From assembly GCA_963848375.1 (NCBI GenBank), contig CAWKDK010000018.1:682001-746000 (forward strand): a stretch of DNA of 64,000 nucleotides, read 5' to 3'. This document shows positions 41,279-49,463 of this stretch, piece by piece (position 1 is the stretch's first letter; each line of letters begins with the position of its first letter). The notes beneath the pieces were generated by a model, which saw nothing but the letters and a program-made list of their open reading frames with translations, searched no databases and was not told the DNA's origin. This stretch comes from JAJPJE01 sp963848375 (GTDB lineage Bacteria; Acidobacteriota; Terriglobia; Terriglobales; Acidobacteriaceae). Both the position numbers and the translations under genes were made by a program.

Positions 41279-43813
41279 ATGCAAAACTGGCTCCTACAGA
41301 GCCTTATTAGTGCGCGTCGCATTCTTGGACGCGCTCGCGTCGCACCGATTGCGCTGGCCGCCTTGTTCCTTTCGACGATGGCTGTCGCACAAACGGGCGG
41401 AACCGGTGAAGTTGGCGGAGAAGCTGCGCTGAAATTGCCGGATTTGTCCACGGTCACATTCATCGGTGGCTTGAACGGTCACGCTCTCCTGCTCATCGGT
41501 ATTTTCTTCTGCTTTCTGGGACTGCTGTTCGGATTGACGATCTACCTGCAGTTGAAGAATCTGCCGGTCCATCGCTCAATGCGGGAAATCTCCGAACTGA
41601 TTTATGAGACTTGCAAAACCTACCTGCTCAACCAGGGCAAATTCATCCTAGTGCTGTGGGCATTCATTGCCGTCATCATTGTGGCCTACTTCGGGTGGCT
41701 GTCGCCGGTGCCGGGTAAATCCGTCGCTTTGACCCTGCCGATCATCCTGGGATTCAGTTTGGTAGGAATTGCGGGCAGCTATGGCGTGGCATGGTTCGGG
41801 ATTCGCGTAAACACCTTTGCGAACTCGCGCACTGCGTTTGCCAGCCTGCGCGGCAAACCGTATCCGTGCTATGCGATTCCTCTGAAGTCAGGAATGAGCA
41901 TCGGGATGCTGCTGATCAGCGTGGAATTGCTGATCATGCTGTTCATTCTTTTGTTTGTTCCGGGTGACTATGCGGGACCGTGCTTCATCGGATTCGCGAT
42001 TGGCGAATCGCTGGGCGCAGCGGCGCTGCGTATTGCCGGCGGCATCTTCACCAAGATCGCCGACATTGGGTCCGATCTGATGAAGATCGTGTTCCGAATC
42101 AAGGAAGACGATGCGCGCAACCCTGGCGTAATTGCCGATTGCACGGGCGACAATGCCGGCGATTCGGTTGGGCCGAGCGCTGACGGTTTCGAAACATATG
42201 GCGTGACGGGCGTAGCGCTGATTACGTTCATCCTGCTGGCTGTGAAAGATCCGACAATCCAGGTTCAACTGCTGGTGTGGATCTTCGTCATGCGCATCAT
42301 GATGCTAGTTTCGAGCGCAGCTGCTTACTTCCTGAATGCCGCGTACGCGAAGGCGAAGTACGGCAATGCCGACGAGATGAACTTTGAATCGCCCCTGACC
42401 TCGCTAGTCTGGGTGACTTCGATCATCTCGATCATTCTGACTTACGTTGTCTCGCGCGTCATTATCCCGGACCTCGGTGGCGATCCCACGCTGTGGTGGA
42501 AGCTGGCCAGCATCATTTCCTGCGGAACACTCGCGGGAGCGGTCATCCCCGAGTTGGTGAAGGTATTTACCTCGGTCGACTCCGGCCACGTAAAGGAAGT
42601 GGTGACTTCGGCTCGCGAGGGCGGTGCATCGCTGAACATTCTGTCGGGATTGGTTGCCGGAAACTTCTCTGCGTACTGGCTGGGTCTGACGATGGTTGCT
42701 CTGATGGCGATTGCCTATCGAGTGAGCCTGCTTGGACTTGGCGCGAATTTGCCGGGCGGCGAGATACCCTTGATGCTCGCTCCGGCGGTGTTCGCATTCG
42801 GCCTGGTGGCGTTCGGCTTCCTCGGTATGGGACCGGTCACGATCGCGGTCGACTCGTATGGTCCGGTCACGGACAATGCGCAGTCGGTGTACGAACTATC
42901 GCTGATCGAGCAAGTTCCGAACATCAGCGGCGAACTGAAGAAGGACTACAACATCGACGCGAACTTCGGGCGGGCCAAAGACCTGCTGGAAGAGAACGAC
43001 GGCGCCGGCAATACGTTTAAAGCAACGGCGAAGCCAGTGCTGATCGGAACGGCAGTGGTGGGCGCGACCACCATGATTTTCTCGATCATCATGGCACTTA
43101 CCAACGGTCTGACAGAACACGTCAACAACCTCTCCTTGCTCCATGCACCCTTTGTCCTGGGGCTGATTACCGGCGGCGCGATGATTTACTGGTTCACCGG
43201 AGCATCAATGCAAGCGGTGACCACCGGCGCTTATCGCGCGGTGGAGTTCATCAAAGCGAACATCAAGCTGGAAGGCGTAGAGAAGGCCTCGGTCACCGAT
43301 AGCAAGAGAGTGGTGGCCATCTGCACGCAGTATGCGCAGAAGGGCATGTTCAACATCTTCCTGGCCGTGTTTTTCGGAACACTGGCTTTCGCGTTTATCG
43401 AGCCGTATTTCTTTATCGGCTACCTGATCTCGATCGCGATCTTCGGTCTGTACCAGGCCATCTTCATGGCAAATGCCGGCGGAGCCTGGGACAACGCGAA
43501 GAAAATCGTGGAGACGGTACTGAAGGAGAAGGGAACTGAACTGCACGCGGCGACCGTCGTGGGCGACACCGTTGGCGATCCGTTCAAGGACACCTCCTCG
43601 GTGGCATTGAATCCGGTGATCAAATTCACCACGCTGTTCGGGTTGCTGGCGGTGGAACTGGCTGTCAGCATTACCCGCACGCGAGGCACAATGCTGAGCA
43701 GCGTACTTGCACTGGTGTTCTTCGTGATCTCGGTTATTTTCGTACACCGGTCTTTTTACGGGATGCGAATCGGGACGATTGCGAAGGCCGAGCGCGCGCA
43801 AGCGGCCGACTAA
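41279..43813 (+). CDS. hppA: Membrane-bound proton-translocating pyrophosphatase
   Basis: The ATG at 41279 has GGAGG five bases upstream and opens a signal-like first helix. The 844-residue product has about 16 hydrophobic segments. The catalytic signature reads IADCTGDNAGDSVGPSADGF, the acidic substrate-binding loop of this family in a variant form, and AGGIFTKIADIGSDLM precedes it. The segment GNTFKATAK has Lys at the position that distinguishes potassium-independent from potassium-dependent enzymes. The enzyme couples pyrophosphate hydrolysis to ion, most likely proton, pumping. A strong terminator follows directly. Confidence 0.94.
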   Translation: MQNWLLQSLISARRILGRARVAPIALAALFLSTMAVAQTGGTGEVGGEAALKLPDLSTVTFIGGLNGHALLLIGIFFCFLGLLFGLTIYLQLKNLPVHRSMREISELIYETCKTYLLNQGKFILVLWAFIAVIIVAYFGWLSPVPGKSVALTLPIILGFSLVGIAGSYGVAWFGIRVNTFANSRTAFASLRGKPYPCYAIPLKSGMSIGMLLISVELLIMLFILLFVPGDYAGPCFIGFAIGESLGAAALRIAGGIFTKIADIGSDLMKIVFRIKEDDARNPGVIADCTGDNAGDSVGPSADGFETYGVTGVALITFILLAVKDPTIQVQLLVWIFVMRIMMLVSSAAAYFLNAAYAKAKYGNADEMNFESPLTSLVWVTSIISIILTYVVSRVIIPDLGGDPTLWWKLASIISCGTLAGAVIPELVKVFTSVDSGHVKEVVTSAREGGASLNILSGLVAGNFSAYWLGLTMVALMAIAYRVSLLGLGANLPGGEIPLMLAPAVFAFGLVAFGFLGMGPVTIAVDSYGPVTDNAQSVYELSLIEQVPNISGELKKDYNIDANFGRAKDLLEENDGAGNTFKATAKPVLIGTAVVGATTMIFSIIMALTNGLTEHVNNLSLLHAPFVLGLITGGAMIYWFTGASMQAVTTGAYRAVEFIKANIKLEGVEKASVTDSKRVVAICTQYAQKGMFNIFLAVFFGTLAFAFIEPYFFIGYLISIAIFGLYQAIFMANAGGAWDNAKKIVETVLKEKGTELHAATVVGDTVGDPFKDTSSVALNPVIKFTTLFGLLAVELAVSITRTRGTMLSSVLALVFFVISVIFVHRSFYGMRIGTIAKAERAQAAD

Positions 43814-43834
43814 CAGAAACCGATTACAAACAGA

Positions 43835-43867
43835 AACGCCATCCGAAGTCAGGGTGGCGTTTTTTTA
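43835..43867 (+). terminator. Intrinsic terminator after hppA
   Basis: AACGCCATCC (43835-43844) pairs with GGGTGGCGTT (43852-43861) in a 10-bp stem with one G-U pair, followed by a run of seven T residues. The T-run touches the stop codon of the convergent sigma-factor gene. Confidence 0.88.
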
Positions 43868-44560
43868 TTGTGGCGAGAAAGTGCTGATCCGTTCAAATAC
43901 GGCTTTGACCACACGATCGCAACGCTCGCCCATGAATCCGAAGGCAGAGGTGATCGTCATTCCGGCGCGTACGTAGAGTTCTTTCCTCAACATTCTCCGT
44001 GCGCGATGGAGACGAGTCTTCACGGTTTCTTCGGATATATCCAGAACGTCAGCGCATTCTGCGGTGCTCAACTCTTCGACATCTCTGAATACCAGAACCG
44101 ACCGATAGCCATCGGGGAGATTCAGGATTGCCTGCTCAAGAATCCACGAGACTTCCGCTTTCGCGGCGTTTTCTTCCGGATCTCTGAGCGGAGATGAATT
44201 GGGGAATGCGGCCGCGTTTTCGTCAAATTCGCTCATTGCCTCGAGTTCCAGGGTCTTGGCTTTCTGATGCAGTCGTGCCAGGGATTCATGAACCGCGATA
44301 CGCGTGAGCCAGGTTGAAAACTGCGATCTACCCTCGAATTGGCGAAGATGTTCGTAGGCTTTTACGTATGCATCCTGAATGACGTCCTCGGCCTCCGAGT
44401 CGTCTCGGAGAATGGCGCGCGCCGCCCGGTAAAGACGCTGATTGTGACGTCGCATAATCAGCTCGAAAAGCTCGACTTCACCAGCGAGGATCCGGTTTAC
44501 TACCTCTTCGTCGCTCCATTGTTCCAGTCGTGCGCGTTCCAGAATCGCGGTTGTCTGCAT
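43865..44560 (-). CDS. ECF-type sigma factor
   Basis: Region 2 is seen at FELIMRRHNQRLYRAARAIL and DAEDVIQDAYVKAYEHL-like sequence (ILRDDSEAEDVIQDAYVKAY), and region 4 at AECADVLDISEETVKTRLHR ending RARRMLRKEL. The 231-residue length includes a C-terminal extension of about 35 residues. No anti-sigma gene is adjacent; control may be through that extension or a distant factor. Its upstream region has a -35/-10 pair that is repeated in front of the divergent DoxX-like gene, which suggests self-activation and a direct target. GGGGA four to five bases upstream can serve as ribosome binding site. Confidence 0.9.
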   Translation of the reverse strand: MQTTAILERARLEQWSDEEVVNRILAGEVELFELIMRRHNQRLYRAARAILRDDSEAEDVIQDAYVKAYEHLRQFEGRSQFSTWLTRIAVHESLARLHQKAKTLELEAMSEFDENAAAFPNSSPLRDPEENAAKAEVSWILEQAILNLPDGYRSVLVFRDVEELSTAECADVLDISEETVKTRLHRARRMLRKELYVRAGMTITSAFGFMGERCDRVVKAVFERISTFSPQ

Positions 44561-44572
44561 ACTTGTCCCCGG

Positions 44573-44604
44573 TCAATAGAGTGACGGTTGCGAGAATGGT
44601 TACA
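44573..44604 (-). promoter_or_regulatory. Putative ECF promoter driving the sigma-factor gene
   Basis: On the minus strand TGTAACC (44604-44598) and CTCTATTGA (44581-44573) are separated by 16 bp. The same two elements with the same spacing face the other way at 44629-44660. The predicted start leaves a leader of only about ten bases before the ATG at 44560. Confidence 0.62.
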
Positions 44605-44628
44605 CCAAAATCGAGAAATATCGAGGAC

Positions 44629-44660
44629 TGTAACCTTTCGGGGACTGTTCGCTCTATTGA
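44629..44660 (+). promoter_or_regulatory. Putative ECF promoter driving the DoxX-like gene
   Basis: TGTAACC (44629-44635), 16 bp, CTCTATTGA (44652-44660). It matches the sigma gene's own upstream elements base for base in both boxes. GGAGG begins three bases after the -10 element, so the mRNA would start with its ribosome binding site. Confidence 0.62.
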
Positions 44661-44674
44661 TCGGAGGACGAGAA

Positions 44675-45133
44675 ATGGAGCAGTTCAACGGACGTTTGAA
44701 CAAGAGCTGGTGGGTGTTGCGAATTGGCCTTGGGCTCGGGCCGATCATCGCCGGGATCGATAAGTACTTCAATTTCTTGACGAATTGGGAGATGTATCTC
44801 AGTCCGCTGGCTACGAAAGTGATTCCGATCGCGCCATCGACATTCATGCACATCGTGGGTGCAGTGGAGATAGTCGCCGGAATCATTGTGCTGTCGCGCT
44901 GGACGCGCGTGGGGGCTTACATCGTGATGGCCTGGCTGATTGGCATCGCTATCAACCTGGTCTCGACGGGTATGTTCTTCGACCTGGCGGTGCGTGATGT
45001 GGAGATCGCGCTGGGCGCGTTCGCGCTGTCGCAGTTAAGCGCGGTTCGCGAAGATGCCCGGGATGTTGCCAAAGCTGTGAACTCAGCTGTGAGCCAGAGC
45101 CAGTTTTCGAATCTGCACACCAAAACCATTTGA
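44675..45133 (+). CDS. DoxX-like membrane protein
   Basis: ATG 44675 has GGAGG seven bases upstream and gives 152 residues; the frame is open from 44588 but that part lies in the promoter region. Four hydrophobic segments can be seen: LRIGLGLGPIIAGIDKYF, FMHIVGAVEIVAGIIVLS, VGAYIVMAWLIGIAINLV and VEIALGAFALSQL. The GIDK and GAVEIVAGI features resemble DoxX/MauE-type redox-linked membrane proteins. It is the likely target of the divergent ECF sigma factor and is followed by a small secreted protein, possibly in one operon. Confidence 0.8.
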   Translation: MEQFNGRLNKSWWVLRIGLGLGPIIAGIDKYFNFLTNWEMYLSPLATKVIPIAPSTFMHIVGAVEIVAGIIVLSRWTRVGAYIVMAWLIGIAINLVSTGMFFDLAVRDVEIALGAFALSQLSAVREDARDVAKAVNSAVSQSQFSNLHTKTI

Positions 45134-45154
45134 AGTGAAGGAGAGACTGAGAAC

Positions 45155-45493
45155 ATGAAAAGAAGGATCGCATCCCTAATGATGAGCGCGGCGCTATTCA
45201 CAGGGCTCGCAGCCGCGGAAGATTTCAAGAGCGTGCCGGTTGTCGACGTGGCGTGCTCCAGCAAGGTTAAAGCAAGTCCGGATGCCCATACTCGCGAATG
45301 TGCGTTGAAATGCGCGAAGAACGGGTACGGCATCTTCACGTCGGATGGCCGATTTCTGAAGTTCGACGAGCAAGGCAATCAGAAAGTCACCGATTTATTG
45401 AAAGCCAGCAGCCAGAAGGATCATCTGCGGGTGAATGTCGACGGCGAAGTGCAGGGCGACACAATCAAGGTTCAATCGATAAATCTCAGCTAA
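45155..45493 (+). CDS. Small secreted protein with three cysteines, 112 aa
   Basis: A signal peptide (MKRRIASLMMSAALFTGLAAA) leads a mature part with VVDVACSSK, ECALKCAKNGYG and a terminal beta-rich stretch. AGGAG lies about 11 bases before the ATG. It begins 21 bp after the DoxX-like gene, so it is probably in the same ECF-controlled operon. The cysteines suggest a disulfide or metal site. No family name can be given with confidence. Confidence 0.75.
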   Translation: MKRRIASLMMSAALFTGLAAAEDFKSVPVVDVACSSKVKASPDAHTRECALKCAKNGYGIFTSDGRFLKFDEQGNQKVTDLLKASSQKDHLRVNVDGEVQGDTIKVQSINLS

Positions 45494-45499
45494 CACTCG

Positions 45500-45522
45500 A
45501 CAGGGGCGTGCCCCGCCCCTGT
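45500..45522. terminator. Bidirectional hairpin between convergent genes
   Basis: ACAGGGGCG (45500-45508) pairs with CGCCCCTGT (45514-45522) in a perfect 9-bp stem with a 5-base loop. It fills the 29-bp gap between two converging genes. The T-run on the plus side is short (TTTAC). Confidence 0.6.
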
Positions 45523-45897
45523 TTACTGCCCTTTCATCTTCTCGCGCACCTGCTTGGCAAGTTTGTCGATCTCGTCGGCCTTCTTGATCACGTCCAGTGA
45601 AAGCGTATTCTCATTGGCCCGATCCACGTTTTGCTTAAGCTCGGTAGCGAGTTCCAGCAACTTGTCGGTGTCGCGCTTCAGGCTGTCGAAACGTTCCTTG
45701 TTCATGAGCTTCGCGCGGTCGTGTTCGATGTGCCGCTGTTCGGGAGAAATAGGCGGTGGCGGTGGCCCAATGCCTGGAAGTTGGTCTGAAGGTAAGTCCT
45801 GCGGTTGAGATTGAGCAGGGATCGAGAGAATCAACGATAGCAGTGCCAGGAAAATGAAGGCTGAACAGCCTCTTAAAAAGCGCACAGGTAGCCTCAT
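45523..45897 (-). CDS. Secreted coiled-coil protein, 124 aa
   Basis: The start at 45897 gives MRLPVRFLRGCSAFIFLALL, a signal peptide. A Pro-rich stretch (GIGPPPPPISPEQRH) is followed by a long charged helix with heptads (FDSLKRDTDKLLELATELKQ). The longer frame upstream is not coding-like. The family is not recognised; a periplasmic helical protein is likely. It is convergent with the small Cys protein and divergent from the MscS gene. Confidence 0.72.
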   Translation of the reverse strand: MRLPVRFLRGCSAFIFLALLSLILSIPAQSQPQDLPSDQLPGIGPPPPPISPEQRHIEHDRAKLMNKERFDSLKRDTDKLLELATELKQNVDRANENTLSLDVIKKADEIDKLAKQVREKMKGQ

Positions 45898-46031
45898 GGC
45901 AGTCGGAGTACTCTGAATTATATCCGGGTAAGCGTTTGTGCGATCAGTGGTGGTGGCGGAAGGTCGCCAACCATAGGTGCAGAATCTCCAATCTAATTGT
46001 GAGTTGGAACGCATGGTCCTTCTGATCGCTC

Positions 46032-46940
46032 ATGGCATTCATACCTCAATGGAATAGCTTTTCCGACGTTTTTCATCAATCGCGCAGTGACGCCCTGGAA
46101 TTTGCGCGGACAGACGTTCCCAAGATCGTTATTGTTCTGATCGTTGCGCTGATACTGATCCAGCTGCTCAAGGTGGTAACGCGGCGAGTGAAGGCCTACT
46201 CGGCTTCGCAGGCACTGCCGTCGCGTGTACGGGCGCAACAACTGGCGACCTTGTCGGAAGTCATTTACGGGTCAGGAGTATTCCTGGTTGCGTTTGTTGC
46301 GATCACGCAAATTCTTGGCGTGCTGAACATCAATGTTGGTCCACTGCTCGCGAGTGCCGGGATTGTTGGTCTGGCGATTGGCTTTGGAGCGCAGACGCTG
46401 GTCAAAGACGTGATCAACGGGTTCTTCGTGCTGCTCGAGAATCAGTACGACCTGGGCGATACGGTGAAGCTTGGCGGAGTGCAGGGCTCGGTGGAGATCA
46501 TGACTCTCCGCCGTACGGTGCTGCGGGATGCGGACGGAACGGTACATGTGGTCCCGAACAGCCAGATCACCGTTGTGTCGAACCTCACGCGGGACTGGTC
46601 GCGAGTGTCGCTCCATATCTCGGTCGCATATACAGAGAACAGCGATCGCATCGTAAAGTTGCTGCGCGAGGTAGGCGCGGATATCTGGAACGATCAACCA
46701 TTTCGAGAACAGATCGTGGCTGCGCCCGAAGTTCCTGGCATTGAGCGAGTGAACGGAAACGAAGTGGACTATCTAATGCTGGTGAAGACGCGGCCGGGTA
46801 AGCAGTATGCCGTGACACGCGAGTTGCGGCGCCGGATCAAGGAATGTTTCGAGAAAAACCACGTCCAGCCGGGCGGCCCAGCACGAATGTATGTGGTAGA
46901 TGTACCCGGTATTCCGGGGCCGACGTCGAAGACTGCGTGA
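46032..46940 (+). CDS. Small-conductance mechanosensitive channel (MscS family)
   Basis: The 302-residue protein has a first helix at about 32-50, further helices to residue 110, then the pore helix region GIVGLAIGFGAQTLVKDVIN and the beta domain start NQYDLGDTVKLGGVQGSVE. The later VVPNSQITVVSNLTRDWSRV is equally typical. Such channels open under membrane tension to release solutes during osmotic downshift. It stands alone. Confidence 0.93.
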   Translation: MAFIPQWNSFSDVFHQSRSDALEFARTDVPKIVIVLIVALILIQLLKVVTRRVKAYSASQALPSRVRAQQLATLSEVIYGSGVFLVAFVAITQILGVLNINVGPLLASAGIVGLAIGFGAQTLVKDVINGFFVLLENQYDLGDTVKLGGVQGSVEIMTLRRTVLRDADGTVHVVPNSQITVVSNLTRDWSRVSLHISVAYTENSDRIVKLLREVGADIWNDQPFREQIVAAPEVPGIERVNGNEVDYLMLVKTRPGKQYAVTRELRRRIKECFEKNHVQPGGPARMYVVDVPGIPGPTSKTA

Positions 46941-47139
46941 CAGCTATTAGCAGTTAGCTCTTGGCATTTAGCCCAGTGCGACATCTTTCTAGTGAGGATC
47001 ATGCGGCAGCGCGTACGGTGGTTGCCCTCACTTTCGGGTGTCGATTTGGTGCTTGTAGAAAACGGCAGGCTTCAACCAACGTAAGCCGCAGAATTTACAT
47101 CTGCTTTTGAGAAGTTGCGCATCAAAAGTAGTTGTGAAC

Positions 47140-47805
47140 ATGGCTGGGACGATTGTCGCTGAAATCGCGGCGGGCATTCTGCTGGTAAGCGTCTGGTACT
47201 TGTGGTTTTTCCGTACCAACCGGCGCCGGTCTCGCGTGCTCATCGAACAGATCAGATCAGCACTGGGCGGTCACGCTCAAATCGTGGGGATTCACTGGAT
47301 CAGTCCCTCTCGCTTTCACGTCCGGCTACGCCTCTTCCCGGAAATATTCCGGCACTGCTCGGTGGCTGTTCAGTTGGTCCCGAGGGAATTGCCGTTGAGC
47401 TGGTTTCTGAGTGCAATCAGGAACCAGCGCGAGACACTTACTTTCGAAGCTGACCTGGATGTCCCGCCCGGATTTAGCCTGGAGGTGCACAACCAGCGAT
47501 GGTCAGGGCGCTCTGGCCGGAAGCGGCGGCGCCAGCCGCACCTTGATCGCGTCGAGACCTGCGGGCCCTTCGTTCTGACGACGCGCACCGACTGGCAGCG
47601 CGAGATTACAGCTATGATGAACGCGCTGGTGGCCTCTCGCGACAGTGACTTTCTGACCGTATCGTTCCGGCGCACGTCGCCTCATTTCGCAGCCAGTGTT
47701 CCGGTGAGCAGCCTCTCTGAAGAGCACACGGCGCATTATGGCGGGTACGACATGTTCGACGTTCTGCGCGAACTGGCGGACTGCGCCTCAGCATCTCGAT
47801 TCTAG
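47140..47805 (+). CDS. Membrane-anchored protein of unknown function
   Basis: The start is put at MAGTIVAEIAAG; an ATG 33 bases upstream is also in frame. One N-terminal helix (IAAGILLVSVWYLWFF) is followed by a basic stretch (RTNRRRSR) and a soluble domain of about 180 residues with strand-rich parts (VGIHWISPSRFHVRLRLFP, PFVLTTRTDW). No family is recognised. The basic residues after the helix suggest the bulk stays in the cytoplasm. It precedes the ferredoxin oxidoreductase operon by 264 bp but is probably separate. Confidence 0.68.
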   Translation: MAGTIVAEIAAGILLVSVWYLWFFRTNRRRSRVLIEQIRSALGGHAQIVGIHWISPSRFHVRLRLFPEIFRHCSVAVQLVPRELPLSWFLSAIRNQRETLTFEADLDVPPGFSLEVHNQRWSGRSGRKRRRQPHLDRVETCGPFVLTTRTDWQREITAMMNALVASRDSDFLTVSFRRTSPHFAASVPVSSLSEEHTAHYGGYDMFDVLRELADCASASRF

Positions 47806-48069
47806 GCAGCTTGCCTCGGGACCCAGCCCACACCTCACACCCAATTGTGATTTACGTCATACCCCCCTGCAACATGCCACGCGCACAATCAACCGCGTGC
47901 TGGGGATGGCGCCATAGGGAACGCCAGGCGCTCTTTCCTGCCGTCAGTTCAAATCCAGACTACGTGCTTTGCGCCGCGCGACAGTAGGAAGTCAGCGCGG
48001 GGGGCGCAAATCAAACTGCCTGACCCGGGTGAAACACCGGCCTTAGCCGGCCACCCCGTCGAGGTTCGA

Positions 48070-48303
48070 ATGGCAAAAGGTAACGTCGTAATCGAAGTGG
48101 AGCGCTGTAAAGCCTGCGGTTTTTGCGTTGAGTTTTGTCCAACCAAGGTTCTGGCTCTCTCCACCGCTTTTAATTCCAAGGGATACCATCCACCCCATGT
48201 GATCAACCCGGAGAAGTGCAGCGGTTGCGATCTATGCGGAATGTTCTGTCCCGATTTTGCGATCTTCGGGCACCGTGATGTGCCCCCAGCATCGGAGACT
48301 TAG
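48070..48303 (+). CDS. 2x[4Fe-4S] ferredoxin subunit of 2-oxoacid oxidoreductase
   Basis: Two cluster motifs are present, CKACGFCVEFCP and CSGCDLCGMFCPD, in 77 residues. This is the delta subunit type that passes electrons from the oxidoreductase core to free ferredoxin. The alpha gene starts two bases after its stop. The 264-bp gap upstream includes TGTGATTTACGTCATA near 47848, a loose CRP/FNR-like site, and a GC-rich palindrome near 48033-48048; both are weak. Confidence 0.92.
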   Translation: MAKGNVVIEVERCKACGFCVEFCPTKVLALSTAFNSKGYHPPHVINPEKCSGCDLCGMFCPDFAIFGHRDVPPASET

Positions 48304-48305
48304 AA

Positions 48306-49463
48306 ATGAATGCCGATCCACGTGGGGTTCTGACCGGAACCCACTTTATCGACGGAGATCACGCCTGCTGTGAGGGAGCTCTTGCGGCAGGCGCACGTTT
48401 CTCCGCCGGTTATCCGATCACGCCTTCGACAGAAATTGTCGAACGCTTTTCCTCTCGTATTCCGACCGTTGGCGGAACTTTCATCCAGATGGAAGACGAA
48501 CTGGCTGCATCGATCGCGATCCAGGGGGCGGTCTGGGGAGGCGCAAAAGCCTTCACGGTGACCTCCGGCCCAGGATTTTCGCTGATGATGGAACACATTG
48601 GCTATGCCGTGATGACGGAGACGCCATGCGTGTTCATCGATGTGCAGCGCGGCGGACCGTCTACGGGACTGCCCACGCTTCCGGCGCAGTCAGACATGAT
48701 GCAGGCACGCTGGGGCTCGCACGGCGATTACTCGCTGATCGCGCTCTGTCCGAATTCGCCGCAGGAATGTTTCGACCTGACGATCACTGCCTTCAATCTT
48801 TCGGAAAAATATCGCGTTCCGGTGATGGTGATGATGGACGAAGTGGTCGGGCATATGACCGAAAAGGTGATCATCCCTGATGCGGAAAAGATTTATGTGG
48901 AGCCGCGGCGGCACACGAAGAAATCGCCGGAGGAATTCTTGCCATACGAGCCCTGCGAGGACGGTGTTCCGGAGATGGTGCACGCGGGAGAAGGATATCG
49001 GTTCCATGTCACTGGGCTGACGCACGATGAGCGTGGCTATCCGGCGATGACGCCACCGGTGCAGGACAAGCTGGTGCGGCGGCTGAAATCGAAGATCGAT
49101 GCGGCAAATCGCCAGATCGGACTGTACGAGGCAGAGAATCTGGAAGACGCCGAAGTGGTGGTGGTTTCGTATGGAATCACTTCGCGCGTGGCGCAGAGGG
49201 GAATCGAAATGGCGCGCGCTCGCGGCATCCGCGTCGGGAAACTGCGGTTGATGACGGTATGGCCATTTCCTGAGCAGCTGATTCGGACGCTGGCGAAGCG
49301 AGTCACTGCGTTTGTTGTGCCTGAGCTGAACCTGGGGCAAGTGGTGCTGGAGGTTGAGCGCGCCGCTGGCGGTCAAGCGCGAACGGTTTCCGTCACGCAC
49401 GCCGGTGGAAGTGTTCACCGGCCCGAGCAGATTCTGGACGCCATCCTGGAGGCGGCAAAATGA
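48306..49463 (+). CDS. korA: 2-oxoacid:ferredoxin oxidoreductase, alpha subunit
   Basis: The protein opens its pyrimidine domain with GARFSAGYPITPSTEIVERF and has QMEDELAASIAIQGAVWGGA and SGPGFSLMMEHIGYAVMTE. The C-terminal transketolase-like domain includes EVVVVSYGITSRVAQRGI. The TPSTEI motif and the separate four-gene organisation fit 2-oxoglutarate- or broad 2-oxoacid-type enzymes, so korA is the best symbol, though the exact substrate is inferred. It overlaps korB by four bases. At 385 residues it is complete. Confidence 0.92.
   Translation: MNADPRGVLTGTHFIDGDHACCEGALAAGARFSAGYPITPSTEIVERFSSRIPTVGGTFIQMEDELAASIAIQGAVWGGAKAFTVTSGPGFSLMMEHIGYAVMTETPCVFIDVQRGGPSTGLPTLPAQSDMMQARWGSHGDYSLIALCPNSPQECFDLTITAFNLSEKYRVPVMVMMDEVVGHMTEKVIIPDAEKIYVEPRRHTKKSPEEFLPYEPCEDGVPEMVHAGEGYRFHVTGLTHDERGYPAMTPPVQDKLVRRLKSKIDAANRQIGLYEAENLEDAEVVVVSYGITSRVAQRGIEMARARGIRVGKLRLMTVWPFPEQLIRTLAKRVTAFVVPELNLGQVVLEVERAAGGQARTVSVTHAGGSVHRPEQILDAILEAAK

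Noticed and set aside
47842..47860. CRP/FNR-like site upstream of the ferredoxin gene
   Set aside because: Only one half-site (TGTGA) is good; the other is degenerate and the position relative to a promoter cannot be fixed.
47940..47962. GTTCAAATCC resembling a tRNA T-loop
   Set aside because: The flanking arms do not pair and no anticodon or acceptor stem can be built around it.
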